Below, piece after piece: positions 33,688-43,922 of a stretch of 64,000 nt of DNA; position 1 is the stretch's first letter, and every line of letters starts with the position of its first letter. Location of the stretch: contig NZ_BAABRU010000013.1 in assembly GCF_039545135.1 (NCBI RefSeq), forward strand, positions 62,001-126,000, in the 5' to 3' direction. Source of the stretch: Herpetosiphon gulosus (lineage in GTDB: Bacteria; Chloroflexota; Chloroflexia; Chloroflexales; Herpetosiphonaceae). The translations under genes were made by a program, and so were the position numbers. Under the pieces are notes generated by a model. The model was not told where the DNA came from and did not search any database. It worked only from the letters and a program-made list of their open reading frames with translations.

Positions 33688-36600
33688 TTAATCTTGCAAG
33701 GCTCGCACGCCCAAACCACCTTGACGCAAGGCCTGAATTGCATCGGCAACCGCAGCGGCACTAGCCACAGTGGTGATCGAAATCACGCCTTGGCGCAAAG
33801 CCGTTTGGCGAATTGCCTGTTCATCAAATAACGAGGCGCGGCCAAGCGGTGTATTGACAATAATATCAACTTGGCCGTTGATAATATAGTCAGCGGCGTT
33901 GGGTCGGCCTTCGTTAACTTTGTAGATCGTTTCGACGACCAAGCCATGCTCACGCAGATAGTGGGCTGTGCCAGCAGTCGCAATCACTTTGAAGCCTAGT
34001 TCGCTATATTGCTTGGCAACTGGCACGAGGGCTGGTTTATCGTGGTCGTTGACGCTCACAAAGATTGCGCCGCTGGTTGGCAAACTGCGGCCACAGCCTG
34101 CTTGGGCTTTGGCAAAGGCGGCTCCAAAGCTATCGCCACTGCCCATGGCCTCGCCAGTTGAGCGCATTTCTGGGCCTAAGGCGATCGTCGCACCCGGGAA
34201 GCGCCGCCATGGCAACACAACTTCTTTGACATGGAAGCCGCGTAACGCTGGCGCACTGCTAATGCCTTGTTGCTTGAGGCTCACACCCGCCATTACTTTG
34301 GCAGCGAGGGCGGCCCATGCGACACCACTGGCTTTGGCAACATAGGGAATCGAACGTGAAGCCCGTGGATTGACTTCGAGCACATAGATTTCATCATCCT
34401 TGACCGCGAATTGAACGTTCATCAAGCCAACCACGCCCAAGGCTCGGGCTAATTTATCGGTGGCGATTTTGAGTTGCTCAATCACCTGCGGCTTGATGCC
34501 AACGGTTGGCATAACACAGGCCGAATCGCCGGAGTGGATGCCTGCGCGTTCGATTTGCTCCATCATGCCAGCAATCACCACGGTTTCGCCATCGGCAACT
34601 GCATCAACATCCAGCTCAGTCGCATCTTCAAGGAAACGGTCGAGCAGCACAGGGTGTTCAGGCGAAGCATCGGTGATATGGCGCAAATAATCGTCAAGCC
34701 CCGCTTGATCATGGATAATTGCCATACCTTGACCGCCCAGCACATACGATGGCCGCACCATGGTGGGGTAGCCAATACGCTCAGCGATGGCCCGCGCTTC
34801 ATCCCATGAGGTTGCTGAGCCATAAGGCGTGGCACGCAAACCACATTCCGCCAACACTGCGCCAAATTGGCCACGATCTTCGGCGCGATCAATTGCGGCT
34901 GGCGAGGTTCCCCATAATGGTACGCCTGCGGCTTCCAAGCCTTTGGCCAATTTGAGCGGGGTTTGACCACCAAACTGCAACAACACGCCTGCTGGTTGCT
35001 CAACATCGACAATATTCAGCACATCTTCCAAGGTCAATGGCTCAAAATACAGCCGATCAGCAGTGTCATAGTCGGTTGAAACCGTTTCAGGGTTACAGTT
35101 GACCATAATCGTTTCATAGCCAAGCTCACGCAGAGCAAACACGGCGTGACAGCAGCAATAGTCAAATTCCAGCCCTTGGCCGATGCGATTGGGGCCGCCG
35201 CCCAAAATCATCACTTTGCGCCGATCGCTAGGGTTGGCTTCGCTCTCGGTTTCATACGATGAGTAGAGGTAGGGCGTTTGCGCCGGAAATTCTGCCGCAC
35301 AAGTATCAACATGATGATAGGTTGGCTTGATGTTATGCCCAAGCCGTTGTTGGCGCACCTCTGCTGGCGTTGCATTCAGCAAATAAGCCAATTGCGGGTC
35401 GCTGTAGCCATTGCGTTTGGCTTGCAGCAAGAGGTCGGCGGGAATTGTCGCCAAATCATAGTTGCGCACTGCTTTTTCGAGCGCAATCAAACTGGCCAAC
35501 TGATCAAGGAACCAATAATCGATTTTGGTCAATTCATGAATTTGATCGACCGTCCAGCCAAGATCAAAGGCGGTGCGCATGGCAAAAATTCGCTGTGGCG
35601 TTGGCGTGATCAAAAGTTCGCGCAAGCGCTCTTGGGCCACAGGTTGACTGCCATCAGCACCCCAACCCATGCGGCCATTTTCCAACGAGCGCAAGGCTTT
35701 TTGCAAGGCTTCGGTGAAGGTGCGCCCCATGGCCATGGCCTCGCCGACTGATTTCATAGCTGTGCCAAGCACTGGCTGCGAGCCTGGAAATTTTTCGAAG
35801 TTCCAACGGGGAATTTTGACCACCACATAATCGAGCGATGGCTCGAATGAAGCTGGGGTTGATTTGGTGATATCGTTGGGCAATTCAGGCAACGTATAGC
35901 CAACCGCCAACTTAGCGGCAATTTTGGCGATTGGGAAGCCCGTTGCTTTGGATGCGAGCGCCGATGAACGTGAAACCCGTGGGTTCATCTCGATCACAAT
36001 CACCCGACCATCGTGGGGATTGATTGCGAATTGGACATTCGATCCGCCAGTTGCTACGCCGACAACTTCCATTACCGCCAAACCCATATCGCGCAAGCGT
36101 TGGTATTCGCGGTCGGAGAGGGTCATGGCCGGAGCAACAGTGATTGAGTCGCCAGTGTGCACGCCCATGGGGTCGAAATTTTCAATTGAACAGACCACCA
36201 CACCATTGCCAGCGCTATCGCGCATCAACTCAAGCTCGTATTCCTTCCAGCCCAGCAAGCTTTCTTCAATCAACAGCTCGCCAATGGGGGAAAGTTTCAA
36301 GCCCTCTTCGACGATCCGCCGAAAATCCTCAGAATTGTAGGCGATCCCGCCGCCAGCACCGCCGAGGGTAAACGAAGGCCGAATAATCGAAGGAAAACCG
36401 GTAGCTTTGACTAATTCGAGGGCTTCTTCGAGTGAGCGGGCAATGCCTGATCGTGCCGATTGCAAGCCAATCCGATCCATGGCCTGCTTGAACAACTCGC
36501 GATCTTCGGCGGTAGCGATGGCCTCGACATTTGCCCCAAGCAACTGCACATTATATTGCTCCAACACGCCAGCACGATGCAAATCCATGGCCAGATTGAG

Positions 36601-36885
36601 CGCGGTTTGACCGCCGACCGTGGGCAGCAAAGCATCGGGCCGTTCGCGGGCAATAATTTCGCTGACCGTTGGCACATCCAACGGCTCAATATAAGTACGA
36701 TCAGCCAACGAGGGGTCGGTCATAATCGTAGCTGGATTGGAATTGACCAAAATAATGCGGAAACCCTCTTCGCGAAGCGCTTTGATCGCTTGAGTCCCGC
36801 TATAATCAAATTCGCATGCTTGCCCGATCACGATTGGGCCTGCGCCAAGCACCAGAATCGAGTGAATGTCGCTGCGTTTTGGCAT
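33688..36885 (-). CDS. carB: Carbamoyl-phosphate synthase large subunit
   Basis: 1065 aa from ATG 36885 (GGAG, 6-nt spacing). It has two homologous ATP-grasp halves: the N-terminal carboxyphosphate half ([32 protein letters not shown]) and the C-terminal carbamate-phosphorylating half ([32 protein letters not shown]). An oligomerisation domain lies between them and a C-terminal MGS-like allosteric domain follows (from about 940). It uses ammonia from CarA to make carbamoyl phosphate for pyrimidines and arginine. carA is not in the window. Confidence 0.97.
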   Translation of the reverse strand: MPKRSDIHSILVLGAGPIVIGQACEFDYSGTQAIKALREEGFRIILVNSNPATIMTDPSLADRTYIEPLDVPTVSEIIARERPDALLPTVGGQTALNLAMDLHRAGVLEQYNVQLLGANVEAIATAEDRELFKQAMDRIGLQSARSGIARSLEEALELVKATGFPSIIRPSFTLGGAGGGIAYNSEDFRRIVEEGLKLSPIGELLIEESLLGWKEYELELMRDSAGNGVVVCSIENFDPMGVHTGDSITVAPAMTLSDREYQRLRDMGLAVMEVVGVATGGSNVQFAINPHDGRVIVIEMNPRVSRSSALASKATGFPIAKIAAKLAVGYTLPELPNDITKSTPASFEPSLDYVVVKIPRWNFEKFPGSQPVLGTAMKSVGEAMAMGRTFTEALQKALRSLENGRMGWGADGSQPVAQERLRELLITPTPQRIFAMRTAFDLGWTVDQIHELTKIDYWFLDQLASLIALEKAVRNYDLATIPADLLLQAKRNGYSDPQLAYLLNATPAEVRQQRLGHNIKPTYHHVDTCAAEFPAQTPYLYSSYETESEANPSDRRKVMILGGGPNRIGQGLEFDYCCCHAVFALRELGYETIMVNCNPETVSTDYDTADRLYFEPLTLEDVLNIVDVEQPAGVLLQFGGQTPLKLAKGLEAAGVPLWGTSPAAIDRAEDRGQFGAVLAECGLRATPYGSATSWDEARAIAERIGYPTMVRPSYVLGGQGMAIIHDQAGLDDYLRHITDASPEHPVLLDRFLEDATELDVDAVADGETVVIAGMMEQIERAGIHSGDSACVMPTVGIKPQVIEQLKIATDKLARALGVVGLMNVQFAVKDDEIYVLEVNPRASRSIPYVAKASGVAWAALAAKVMAGVSLKQQGISSAPALRGFHVKEVVLPWRRFPGATIALGPEMRSTGEAMGSGDSFGAAFAKAQAGCGRSLPTSGAIFVSVNDHDKPALVPVAKQYSELGFKVIATAGTAHYLREHGLVVETIYKVNEGRPNAADYIINGQVDIIVNTPLGRASLFDEQAIRQTALRQGVISITTVASAAAVADAIQALRQGGLGVRALQD

Positions 36886-37119
36886 CGGTGTCTCCATAGT
36901 GGGGGATGTACGCCCGCAAGGCACGCCGTTGGCTTGCCGCGCCCCATCCTAGCCAAGTTCGTGTGTCGGGCTGCCATTATACGATGAAATTGCCTGCCAC
37001 AATTCAAACCAAGCGTTGCTTACAACTGTGTGCTCCTAGCTCCAAGTGACTAGATTAGGGCGCTTATCTGGTTGAGAGTTAGGGCAAATTGTCTTTGATT
37101 TGTCATCTTCATGGGTCGT

Positions 37120-37170
37120 CTTCGGCAGCGTGGCTAGCTATAGTAAAAGCAGCAACGCCACATGCCGAAG
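37120..37170 (+). promoter_or_regulatory. 5'-leader hairpin abutting the ribosome-binding site of the zinc-ribbon gene
   Basis: CTTCGGCAGCGTGGC (37120-37134) pairs with GCCACATGCCGAAG (37157-37170): 8 bp, a small internal loop, then 5 bp. The 3' arm overlaps the first two bases of AGGAGG (37169-37174), 6 nt before the ATG at 37181. This could tune translation, but the overlap is partial. Confidence 0.4.
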
Positions 37171-37180
37171 GAGGCATTCA

Positions 37181-37393
37181 ATGAAGCTGTTCAAACCGAA
37201 AATGATTAATACCGCGCAATTTGAAGATGTAAGCGATTTCGCCAGCGAGGCCTTGATCTGCAAAAAATGTAATCATGAAATGCAAATCTCTGGCCCATTG
37301 CCGCATAATGCCAAATGCCATGTTTGTGGCTCAACCAACCTTGTGCGGCGCAATAATCCCAATCGTAGCAAAAATGATCAACGTGCTGCCTAA
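37181..37393 (+). CDS. Small zinc-ribbon protein
   Basis: 70 aa from ATG 37181 (AAGGAGG). Two CxxC knuckles (CKKCNHE and CHVCGST, about 18 residues apart) form a predicted zinc ribbon. The N terminus is basic then acidic (KPKMINTAQFEDVSDF), and the tail is RRNNPNRSKNDQR. It lies just upstream of the dnaA promoter/oriC region and is closed by its own terminator. Function unknown. Confidence 0.7.
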   Translation: MKLFKPKMINTAQFEDVSDFASEALICKKCNHEMQISGPLPHNAKCHVCGSTNLVRRNNPNRSKNDQRAA

Positions 37394-37400
37394 ATCAATC

Positions 37401-37434
37401 ACAATAATGGAGACTGCAAGGTCTCCATTATTGT
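37401..37434 (+). terminator. Intrinsic terminator after the zinc-ribbon gene
   Basis: A perfect 14-bp stem (ACAATAATGGAGAC with GTCTCCATTATTGT) and a 6-nt loop, followed by GGAGTTTTCC. Confidence 0.65.
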
Positions 37435-37438
37435 GGAG

Positions 37439-37580
37439 TTTTCCACAGCATTCCACTAGCTATCAACATACTATCCCAAGCATTAAACCCACGCATTTAG
37501 CTTATGCTAATGAGCAAAATAGATTGCTTGACACTTATTGGACATGGTTTTCCACATATCCACAGCGTGGCTTATGCACA
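37439..37580. other. oriC: Candidate replication origin (DnaA-box cluster upstream of dnaA)
   Basis: The 336-bp gap 37394-37729 holds four DnaA-box-like 9-mers on one strand: TTTTCCACA (37439-37447), TTTTCCACA (37548-37556), ATATCCACA (37556-37564) and TTATGCACA (37572-37580), the last an exact match to TTATNCACA. Three lie within 33 bp. Position directly before dnaA is the usual place for oriC in many bacteria. Boxes are few, and the AT-rich unwinding element is not obvious, so this may instead be an autoregulatory dnaA promoter. Confidence 0.5.
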
Positions 37581-37729
37581 TCGGGTTAGCAATGCTGCGC
37601 TGAGTTTGCCAAGAAACGCTACTATCCGCTATCATGCAAGCTACATTTTGCCTACATCGATACAACGACTCTCCTGTGGGCTGATGAACTCAACGGCGAG
37701 TTGGACGACCCACCAGCACAGAGGAGCTT

Positions 37730-39154
37730 TTGGCTTTGGATACAAAACAGATTTGGTTTACTACCCTTGGAACCTTGCAAAACCAAATACTTCGCTATGA
37801 TTACGATACATGGCTAAAAACCACATCATTGGTCTCGGTGGCCAACGATTTGGCGGTGATTGGTGCACCCAATGTCACCACCAAACAAGTCATCGAAGAT
37901 CGTTTTATGAGTGTGCTGCGCCGTGCTTTAGGCGAGGTTTTAGGCTATCAAGTGAATGTACGGGTGATTATCAGCAGTGCTACACCAGCTCCAAGCGAAC
38001 CAGTTGCCGTAACTCTAAGCGAGCCAAGCCCAACAACTGAGGTGGCCGAGCCAAGCTTTGCCAGTTTCAATCAACCTGCGCCAATGCTCAATCAACTGCC
38101 CTTGGGCGATCCTAATCGCTCGTCAGTGCTTAACCCACGCTATACTTTTTCCTCGTTTATTGTTGGGACATCCAATCGTTTGGCCCATGCTGCGTGTATG
38201 GCGGTGGCCGAACACCCTGCCCAAGCCTATAATCCATTATTTTTGTATGGGGGCGTGGGGTTAGGCAAAACCCACTTGTTGCAGGCAATTGGCAACTATG
38301 CGCTTGATCGTAATCCTGAAGTGAATGTGCTCTATGTGTCGTCAGAGAAATTCACCAACGATTTGATCAACGCGATTCGTCGCCAACAAACCGAAGAATT
38401 TCGCATCCGCTACCGTAATATCGATATTTTGCTAATCGACGATATTCAGTTTATCGCAGGCAAAGAAGGCACGCAGGAAGAATTTTTTCATACCTTCAAT
38501 ACCTTGCATGGCGCGGGCAAACAAATTGTGCTCAGCTCGGATCGCCCACCAAAAGCGATTTTGACCCTTGAAGAGCGTTTACGCTCACGCTTTGAATGGG
38601 GCTTGATTGTCGATGTGCAAAACCCAGATCTCGAAACCCGCACGGCGATTTTGCGAGCCAAAGGCGAGACCTTGCAAGTACCAGTTTCCTCAGAGGTGAT
38701 CGACTTCTTGGCTCAACGAATTCAAAGCAACATTCGTGAGCTTGAGGGCTGTTTGAATCGGGTGATTGCCTATGCCAACCTTAATCGCACGCCTGTCACG
38801 GTTGAAGTTGCTTCGGCTGCCTTAGCCGATTTGCTCGATACCAGTCGGCGTAAACGGGTAACGGCTGATGATATTTTTCGCGAAGTTTCACAACATTATG
38901 GCATCGATCAACGGGCAATTCGTGGGCGGGGCCGTTCGCGCAATGTGGTGTTGCCACGCCAAGTGGTGATGTATTTGCTGCGCGAAGAGACCGATGCCTC
39001 ACTGGTCGAAATTGGCGAGTTGCTGGGTGGGCGCGACCATACAACCGTCATGCATGGCTACAATAAAATTACCGACGACCTCACCAGCGATGCTCGTTTG
39101 CGCAACGATATCACCTCGCTGCGCCAACGACTCTACGGCGAAAACGCCCGTTAA
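37730..39154 (+). CDS. dnaA: Chromosomal replication initiator protein DnaA
   Basis: 474 aa. An N-terminal domain I (ending near residue 80), a variable Pro/Ser/Thr linker, the AAA+ domain III (Walker [16 protein letters not shown], Walker [10 protein letters not shown], sensor and arginine finger region), and domain IV with the DNA-binding signature [14 protein letters not shown]. The start is TTG: either 37730 or the TTG two codons later, with GAGGAG at 37721-37726 better spaced (9 nt) for the second. No in-frame ATG is available at this end. dnaN does not follow; an M28 peptidase gene converges on it. Confidence 0.96.
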   Translation: MALDTKQIWFTTLGTLQNQILRYDYDTWLKTTSLVSVANDLAVIGAPNVTTKQVIEDRFMSVLRRALGEVLGYQVNVRVIISSATPAPSEPVAVTLSEPSPTTEVAEPSFASFNQPAPMLNQLPLGDPNRSSVLNPRYTFSSFIVGTSNRLAHAACMAVAEHPAQAYNPLFLYGGVGLGKTHLLQAIGNYALDRNPEVNVLYVSSEKFTNDLINAIRRQQTEEFRIRYRNIDILLIDDIQFIAGKEGTQEEFFHTFNTLHGAGKQIVLSSDRPPKAILTLEERLRSRFEWGLIVDVQNPDLETRTAILRAKGETLQVPVSSEVIDFLAQRIQSNIRELEGCLNRVIAYANLNRTPVTVEVASAALADLLDTSRRKRVTADDIFREVSQHYGIDQRAIRGRGRSRNVVLPRQVVMYLLREETDASLVEIGELLGGRDHTTVMHGYNKITDDLTSDARLRNDITSLRQRLYGENAR

Positions 39155-39158
39155 TCGA

Positions 39159-39201
39159 AAAAATGCCACGGTTGATCGATCAGATCAATCGTGGCATTTT
39201 T
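39159..39201. terminator. Bidirectional intrinsic terminator
   Basis: A 19-bp stem (AAAAATGCCACGGTTGATC with GATCAATCGTGGCATTTTT, one G-U) and a 5-nt loop, with T runs on both strands, between the convergent dnaA and M28 peptidase genes. Confidence 0.85.
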
Positions 39202-39213
39202 GTTTAAATCTGC

Positions 39214-40173
39214 TTAATTCTTGGTGAGCCACTCTTCGAGCGTGCGCCCGACTGCTTCTAATGCCGAGGCACTGAGCTTATCGATCGTGTCGCTGGTGGT
39301 GTGCCAATGCGGGTAATCGAAGTCGATCAGGTCGGCGGCGCTAAAGCCGCGTTGTAAGAAGGCAGTATGATCATCAAGAATATGGTGTTTGGTTTCCGAA
39401 ATGAAGGTGGTGTAGCCCAAATCGGCAGCTTGTTGCCAAATTTCGGCTCGTAAGGCGGGAGTCGAGCTTTGCTCAAGGTAAATTTGTTGATCAGCATCGC
39501 CAATCATATCGACGATAACCACAGCTTTGGGCGTGGTTTCGAGCTTGGGAGCTAGGTCGATTGAGCCAAGCGTCCAATTCCATGTGCCAATTCCGCCGTT
39601 ATCCTCGGCATCGAAAAACACCAGCCAAACTTCCTCGTTGAGGCGTTCGGGTTTGAGTACCCGCGCCAATTCGAGCAGCACCGCAACGCCGCTGGCTCCA
39701 TCGTTGGCGGCTGGCACTGGTTGCATCCGCTTGGTTGGGTCGGGATCATTATCGGCGTAACGGCGAGCATCGTAGTGCGCTCCAAGCAATACTAACGGCC
39801 CAGTGCCACGTCGGGCGATAATATTGCGGCCTTTTTTATTTTCGGGCACGTTGAAAAATTGCTCTTCAACATCCCAGCCATATTCCAGCAAGGTTTGCAC
39901 AATCCAATCGCCATTGGCTTGCCAACCAGGTGTGCCCGTATCGCGTGGAATCCATTGCATTTGGACTTTGGCAAATTCCATGGCGTTTGCCCCGTTGAAC
40001 TGTGGGCTTTCGGTTAGGCTTGGCTTGGGCAAAGGCACAATCGTTGGCGCACTTGTAGCTGCGACTGTTTGAACTGGATTGGCAACCGGTGTTCCAGTCG
40101 TTGCGCCGCAACCAGTTAAGCTGATGATCATGCCAAGTTGCAGCAAGCGTTGGAACCAAAGGCGTTGGATCAT
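39214..40173 (-). CDS. M28-family metallopeptidase lipoprotein
   Basis: 319 aa from ATG 40173, which overlaps the stop of the M20 gene (ATGA). Lipoprotein signal with lipobox ISLTGC (Cys near 19), a Pro/Thr linker, then a co-catalytic zinc peptidase domain: GAHYDARRYADNDPD, NDGASGVAVLLELA, FFDAEDNGG and DMIGDADQ contribute the usual His/Asp/Glu ligands. It resembles aminopeptidases or glutaminyl cyclases of this fold. It is predicted to act outside the membrane on small peptides. Confidence 0.85.
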   Translation of the reverse strand: MIQRLWFQRLLQLGMIISLTGCGATTGTPVANPVQTVAATSAPTIVPLPKPSLTESPQFNGANAMEFAKVQMQWIPRDTGTPGWQANGDWIVQTLLEYGWDVEEQFFNVPENKKGRNIIARRGTGPLVLLGAHYDARRYADNDPDPTKRMQPVPAANDGASGVAVLLELARVLKPERLNEEVWLVFFDAEDNGGIGTWNWTLGSIDLAPKLETTPKAVVIVDMIGDADQQIYLEQSSTPALRAEIWQQAADLGYTTFISETKHHILDDHTAFLQRGFSAADLIDFDYPHWHTTSDTIDKLSASALEAVGRTLEEWLTKN

Positions 40174-41369
40174 TCGTTGCCCCCGTTGAGATAGCGAGTT
40201 GCGGCTTCGCATAAAATGGCAACACCCAAGGGCAATACGCCTTCGTCGAAGCTAAATGCAGGGTGATGATGGGGATGTGCTCCCAACTCGCGCTCAAGGG
40301 TTTGCCCACCCAAGAAGAAATAGCAGCCAGGCACTTCATTCAACAACACCGACATATCTTCTGAACCCATGGTGCGCACGCTGTCATCGACGTTCTCAGC
40401 GCCCAAAATCGCTTCAGCCGCGCCACGTACCAAGGCGGTTGCCGCAGGGTCGCAGATGGTTGCTGGGCACATTTCATCGTATTTGAGGGTGGCAGTTGCC
40501 CCAAAGGTTGCCGCTACGCCTTGCACCACTTCATGCACCCGTTGTTTCAAGCGTTCGCGAGCTTCGGGGTCATAGCTGCGAATCGTGCCAGTCAGGGTGG
40601 CATTGTGGGCGATGATGTTGTGGGCTGTGCCAGCTTGAACTGAGCCAACCGAAAGCACTGCTGGCTGTTCAGGGTGAACATTACGACTGACGATTGAATG
40701 CAAAGCAACGACCATATGCGAAGCCACCAATACCGAATCGACCGTGGTTTCAGGTTGAGCGCCGTGGCCCCCTTTGCCGGTAATTTCCACAATAAAGGTA
40801 TCAGCAGAAGCCATGATTGGTCCTGAACGAACATTGGCTTTACCCAACGGCATGGGTGCCCAAATATGCAAACCAAGCGAAATATCAGGCCGTGGATTGT
40901 GCATCGCGCCAGCTTCGACCATCTTTTGAGCGCCGCCGCCACCTTCTTCAGCAGGCTGGAACAGCAATTTAATTCCACCTGTGCCGAGAGCTTCGCGGTT
41001 TTGCATCAGGGCTGCGGCCACGCCTAAGCCGATCGCCACATGCCCATCATGGCCACAAGCATGCATTTTGCCATCGACGGTTGAGCGATAATCGACATCG
41101 TTTTGTTCATGGATTGGCAAGGCATCCATGTCGAAGCGCAACATGGCAACTTTGCCACCTGGCTGAGCCGGAATATGCCCTAAAACGCCAGTGGTTGCAA
41201 CCCCCTCGGTAACCTCGTAGCCCAACTCGCGCAAGCGATCAGCCACAATTTTGGCCGTGCGAAACTCTTCGAAGCCAAGTTCAGGATGCTGGTGTAAATC
41301 GCGGCGATCAGTGATCAATTGCTCGACCAAGGTATGAGCAACATAACGAAAATCTGGACGACTAGCCAT
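40170..41369 (-). CDS. M20-family amidohydrolase
   Basis: 399 aa from ATG 41369 (AAGGAG upstream); 39 upstream codons are open but unsupported. Metal-binding motifs: MHACGHDGHVAIG, the catalytic Glu pair in FQPAEEGGGGAQ, a dimerisation domain (ITGKGGHGAQPE), and RTMGSEDMS with a C-terminal HHHP. It is typical of N-acyl-amino acid or hippurate/IAA-amino acid hydrolases. It is cytoplasmic and translationally coupled to the downstream M28 peptidase. Confidence 0.9.
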   Translation of the reverse strand: MASRPDFRYVAHTLVEQLITDRRDLHQHPELGFEEFRTAKIVADRLRELGYEVTEGVATTGVLGHIPAQPGGKVAMLRFDMDALPIHEQNDVDYRSTVDGKMHACGHDGHVAIGLGVAAALMQNREALGTGGIKLLFQPAEEGGGGAQKMVEAGAMHNPRPDISLGLHIWAPMPLGKANVRSGPIMASADTFIVEITGKGGHGAQPETTVDSVLVASHMVVALHSIVSRNVHPEQPAVLSVGSVQAGTAHNIIAHNATLTGTIRSYDPEARERLKQRVHEVVQGVAATFGATATLKYDEMCPATICDPAATALVRGAAEAILGAENVDDSVRTMGSEDMSVLLNEVPGCYFFLGGQTLERELGAHPHHHPAFSFDEGVLPLGVAILCEAATRYLNGGNE

Positions 41370-41492
41370 AGACAACTCCTTATAATTGTGCGCTTGCGCC
41401 GAAAAGACCACTACCGTCATGCTACACAGATTTTGATCTTTGACAAAGGCTGAGATTGGCCAAAAATCACCCCTAACTCTTAACAATAGGCT

Positions 41493-41521
41493 TTGCCCGC
41501 ATCTAAGGCGTGTGATACAAT
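41493..41521 (+). promoter_or_regulatory. Promoter of the TPR-like membrane protein gene
   Basis: TTGCCC (41493-41498), 17-bp spacer, TACAAT (41516-41521), 84 bp before the ATG at 41606. Confidence 0.5.
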
Positions 41522-41605
41522 AACGCCCAATACCGTTGTATCCCTCTCTTATGGCACAAATTGTGCGCTAGTGCCTGGAACAATACGTGCAGGCAAGGAG
41601 ACCGC

Positions 41606-43048
41606 ATGGCAGACAAAGAGAGCATCCTGCAGCTCGGTATCGAAGCTGCGCGTGCGGGTGACAAAGAAGAGGCGCGGAAGCTTTTCCGTTTGCTGACCCG
41701 CGAAACACCCTACGACCCTCAAGCATGGTTGTGGTTGGCTGGTGTTGCCGAGGATCGCGAAGAAAAGCGTGCTGCGCTGGAGAAAGTCACCGAACTTGAT
41801 CCGTCGAATGAATTGGCTCGTCAAGGTTTAGAGGCGCTGGGTGGCCCTGCAGCGAAGTCTGCTGCTCCAACCCCACCGCCTGCTCTTGAACCTGCACCAG
41901 TTTTTGTGGAGCCAGCAACCACTACCGCATTTGATGATTTTGATGTCGATTGGGGTCAACCAAGCCCCCGTGCCGTTGAGCCAACTCCTGCGCCCGTTGC
42001 CAAAGCCGAGCCTGCGCGTACCCGCGAACTAACGCCAGACGAAGAATTTGCCATGTCGTTGGATTCATTGGGCAGCTATTCTAACGCGATCAGCGATCGC
42101 CAAAAGAGCAGCGGCGGCGATTCATCGGTCGATTTCGATATTCCAGATTTTGGCGATGACCTTGATCTCGATGCCTACATGAACCGTGAGCGCGTCGATA
42201 TCTCGACAATCGAAGTTAAACCCGAAGAAGCCAAAAAACCAGTTCGACGCTCGCCAACCTTGTCGGCAGCAACGGCTGAAAGCAATAATGTTACGCCACG
42301 CGGCGGTAAGCGCAAAACCAACCAAGGCAATAGCGCCTTAATCCGTGCTTTGCTTGGGGTCTTGCTGCTGTTCTTGTTGGGCTTCGTGGTTTGGAAATTC
42401 TTCCTTTCAGGTGATTCTGAGCCAGTTGCCAATTTGAATACGCCACAACCAACCTTTGTCGGTGGGCCAACTGACCCAATTTCGCCAACGGCTGATTTGG
42501 CTTTGGCAACCCCGATTGTCGAGCCAACTCCCGACCCGAATGCACCACCACCAACCCAAGTTGTGCCAACGGTTGATCCCAACACCTTCCCCGTTGATCA
42601 ACAATTGGGTAGTGCTCAACCAGCCTTCTTGCCTTCCGATGGCACAATTCCATTGAATATTGATGGTTGGTTCTTCAACTATGCTGGTGGTAATTTAATT
42701 GCCGATGGCAATGCGATTAATCTCCAGCCCCAAGGTCGCTGGGTGGCGGTACGCTTGTTGATGGCCGATACCTTCGGCGGTCGCACGGTTCCTGCCGATT
42801 TGGTGGTCTTGAAGGATGCTCAAGGGCGGGTTTATCGCGCCAATCTCGATGCTTCCGAAGCGGTTACCAATGTCTACCCCGATTTTGTCAACCGTGGGTT
42901 CCCCTACATCAACCAAAAACAAACCGCACCTGGTGGCAACTTCACCATTGCCTTGGTGTTTGATGTAGCCCCTGATGCAACCGATTTGGTGTTGTTCAGC
43001 CCTCAATACCTCGACCAAGGCTACTACGTGCGGGGCAACTCACAATAA
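41606..43048 (+). CDS. Membrane protein with N-terminal TPR-like repeats
   Basis: 480 aa from ATG 41606 (AAGGAGACC upstream). Residues about 1-75 form tetratricopeptide-like helices (GDKEEARKLFRLLTRETPYD, DREEKRAALEKVTELDPSN). A long acidic, Pro-rich region follows to about 240, then one transmembrane helix (LLGVLLLFLLGFVVWKFF), a Thr/Pro linker, and an extracellular beta-rich domain (about 335-480) ending LVLFSPQYLDQGYYV, comparable to DUF4352-type domains. The N terminus is predicted cytoplasmic. Function unknown. Confidence 0.7.
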   Translation: MADKESILQLGIEAARAGDKEEARKLFRLLTRETPYDPQAWLWLAGVAEDREEKRAALEKVTELDPSNELARQGLEALGGPAAKSAAPTPPPALEPAPVFVEPATTTAFDDFDVDWGQPSPRAVEPTPAPVAKAEPARTRELTPDEEFAMSLDSLGSYSNAISDRQKSSGGDSSVDFDIPDFGDDLDLDAYMNRERVDISTIEVKPEEAKKPVRRSPTLSAATAESNNVTPRGGKRKTNQGNSALIRALLGVLLLFLLGFVVWKFFLSGDSEPVANLNTPQPTFVGGPTDPISPTADLALATPIVEPTPDPNAPPPTQVVPTVDPNTFPVDQQLGSAQPAFLPSDGTIPLNIDGWFFNYAGGNLIADGNAINLQPQGRWVAVRLLMADTFGGRTVPADLVVLKDAQGRVYRANLDASEAVTNVYPDFVNRGFPYINQKQTAPGGNFTIALVFDVAPDATDLVLFSPQYLDQGYYVRGNSQ

Positions 43049-43075
43049 TCCAAACCCAAGCCAAACTGGTATCTG

Positions 43076-43108
43076 CAAGCGACCTTTCGAATTTCGGAAG
43101 GTCGCTTG
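43076..43108 (+). terminator. Intrinsic terminator
   Basis: CAAGCGACCTT (43076-43086) and AAGGTCGCTTG (43098-43108) form an 11-bp stem followed by TTGGTTG, 27 bp after the TPR-like gene. Confidence 0.65.
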
Positions 43109-43182
43109 TTGGTTGTGCGGATCAAGCAAGGGCTGTGCTATCATAGCTCGTAGCAAAACCATCAGCACAAAGGAAGGTTGTT

Positions 43183-43872
43183 GTGGGTCTAGTCTTCAAT
43201 GGATTGTTGCTGGGTATTCCGCTGGGCTTAACGGTTTTAGGCGCGAGCCGCGGAATTCAGCGTGAGGCCATGACATTAATTGGCATTTTGTTGGGAGCCT
43301 TGTTAGCCGAATTGTGGGGGCCAATTTGGGGGCCAAATAATGCTACCCGCTTTAATCAAGATATTGCCAATACGACCGCTTGGGTTTCGATTATTCTCTT
43401 GCTGGTTTGTACAATTTTCATCGGCTATGGCGGGGCGTTGCTGCTGCCGTCGCGCAAGCAATTGGCCCAAGGCCGCTCTCGCTGGTTTGGCGCTGGTGCT
43501 GGCTTGTTCAATGGAATCTTGCTGCTCAGCCTAATTTTGCGCTATGGCAATGTTTATAATAACGATTTGATGGTCAGCGTCTGGGCTGCGGATAGCCGTG
43601 TTGCAATGTTGTTTATCGAGCGCTTTCCGACGATGTTGCTGGTTGGGATTGTTTCAATTGCCGTGATTGTCAATCTGCGTTTATTGCAACGCTTGATCTA
43701 TAAAATTCATGGCAAGGAAACCAAACCAGAAGAAAAGAAGAAGGCCGAGGAAAAACCAGCCACTCCACCCCCACCACCAGAGCCAAAACCCCCAGCTCCC
43801 GATACTGTCAACAACCCGATTTTGCGCGATTTGATTTTGGCTGAGATTAAAAAAGATAAGCCACCAGCCTAA
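43183..43872 (+). CDS. CvpA-like integral membrane protein with Pro-rich tail
   Basis: 229 aa with a GTG start at 43183 (AAGGAAGG upstream). Four hydrophobic helices occupy residues 1-175, in the CvpA-like topology (GASRGIQREAMTLIGILLGA is the characteristic first loop). A charged and proline-rich cytoplasmic tail follows (KPEEKKKAEEKPATPPPPPE). The family tie is moderate. It is followed by a terminator shared with the convergent secreted-protein gene. Confidence 0.65.
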   Translation: MGLVFNGLLLGIPLGLTVLGASRGIQREAMTLIGILLGALLAELWGPIWGPNNATRFNQDIANTTAWVSIILLLVCTIFIGYGGALLLPSRKQLAQGRSRWFGAGAGLFNGILLLSLILRYGNVYNNDLMVSVWAADSRVAMLFIERFPTMLLVGIVSIAVIVNLRLLQRLIYKIHGKETKPEEKKKAEEKPATPPPPPEPKPPAPDTVNNPILRDLILAEIKKDKPPA

Positions 43873-43879
43873 AATGCTA

Positions 43880-43906
43880 CAATGGCCGAAGCAATTTCGG
43901 CCATTG
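43880..43906. terminator. Intrinsic terminator between convergent genes
   Basis: CAATGGCCGAA and TTCGGCCATTG pair over 11 bp with a 5-nt loop, followed by TTGTTT on the plus strand, 8 bp after the CvpA-like gene. Confidence 0.75.
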
Positions 43907-43922
43907 TTGTTTAACCTAGAAT

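Noticed and set aside
37504-37800. Plus-strand reading frame of 98 codons over the DnaA-box region
   Set aside because: Runs into dnaA in a different frame, has no ribosome-binding site, and crosses DnaA boxes; dnaA itself is certain.
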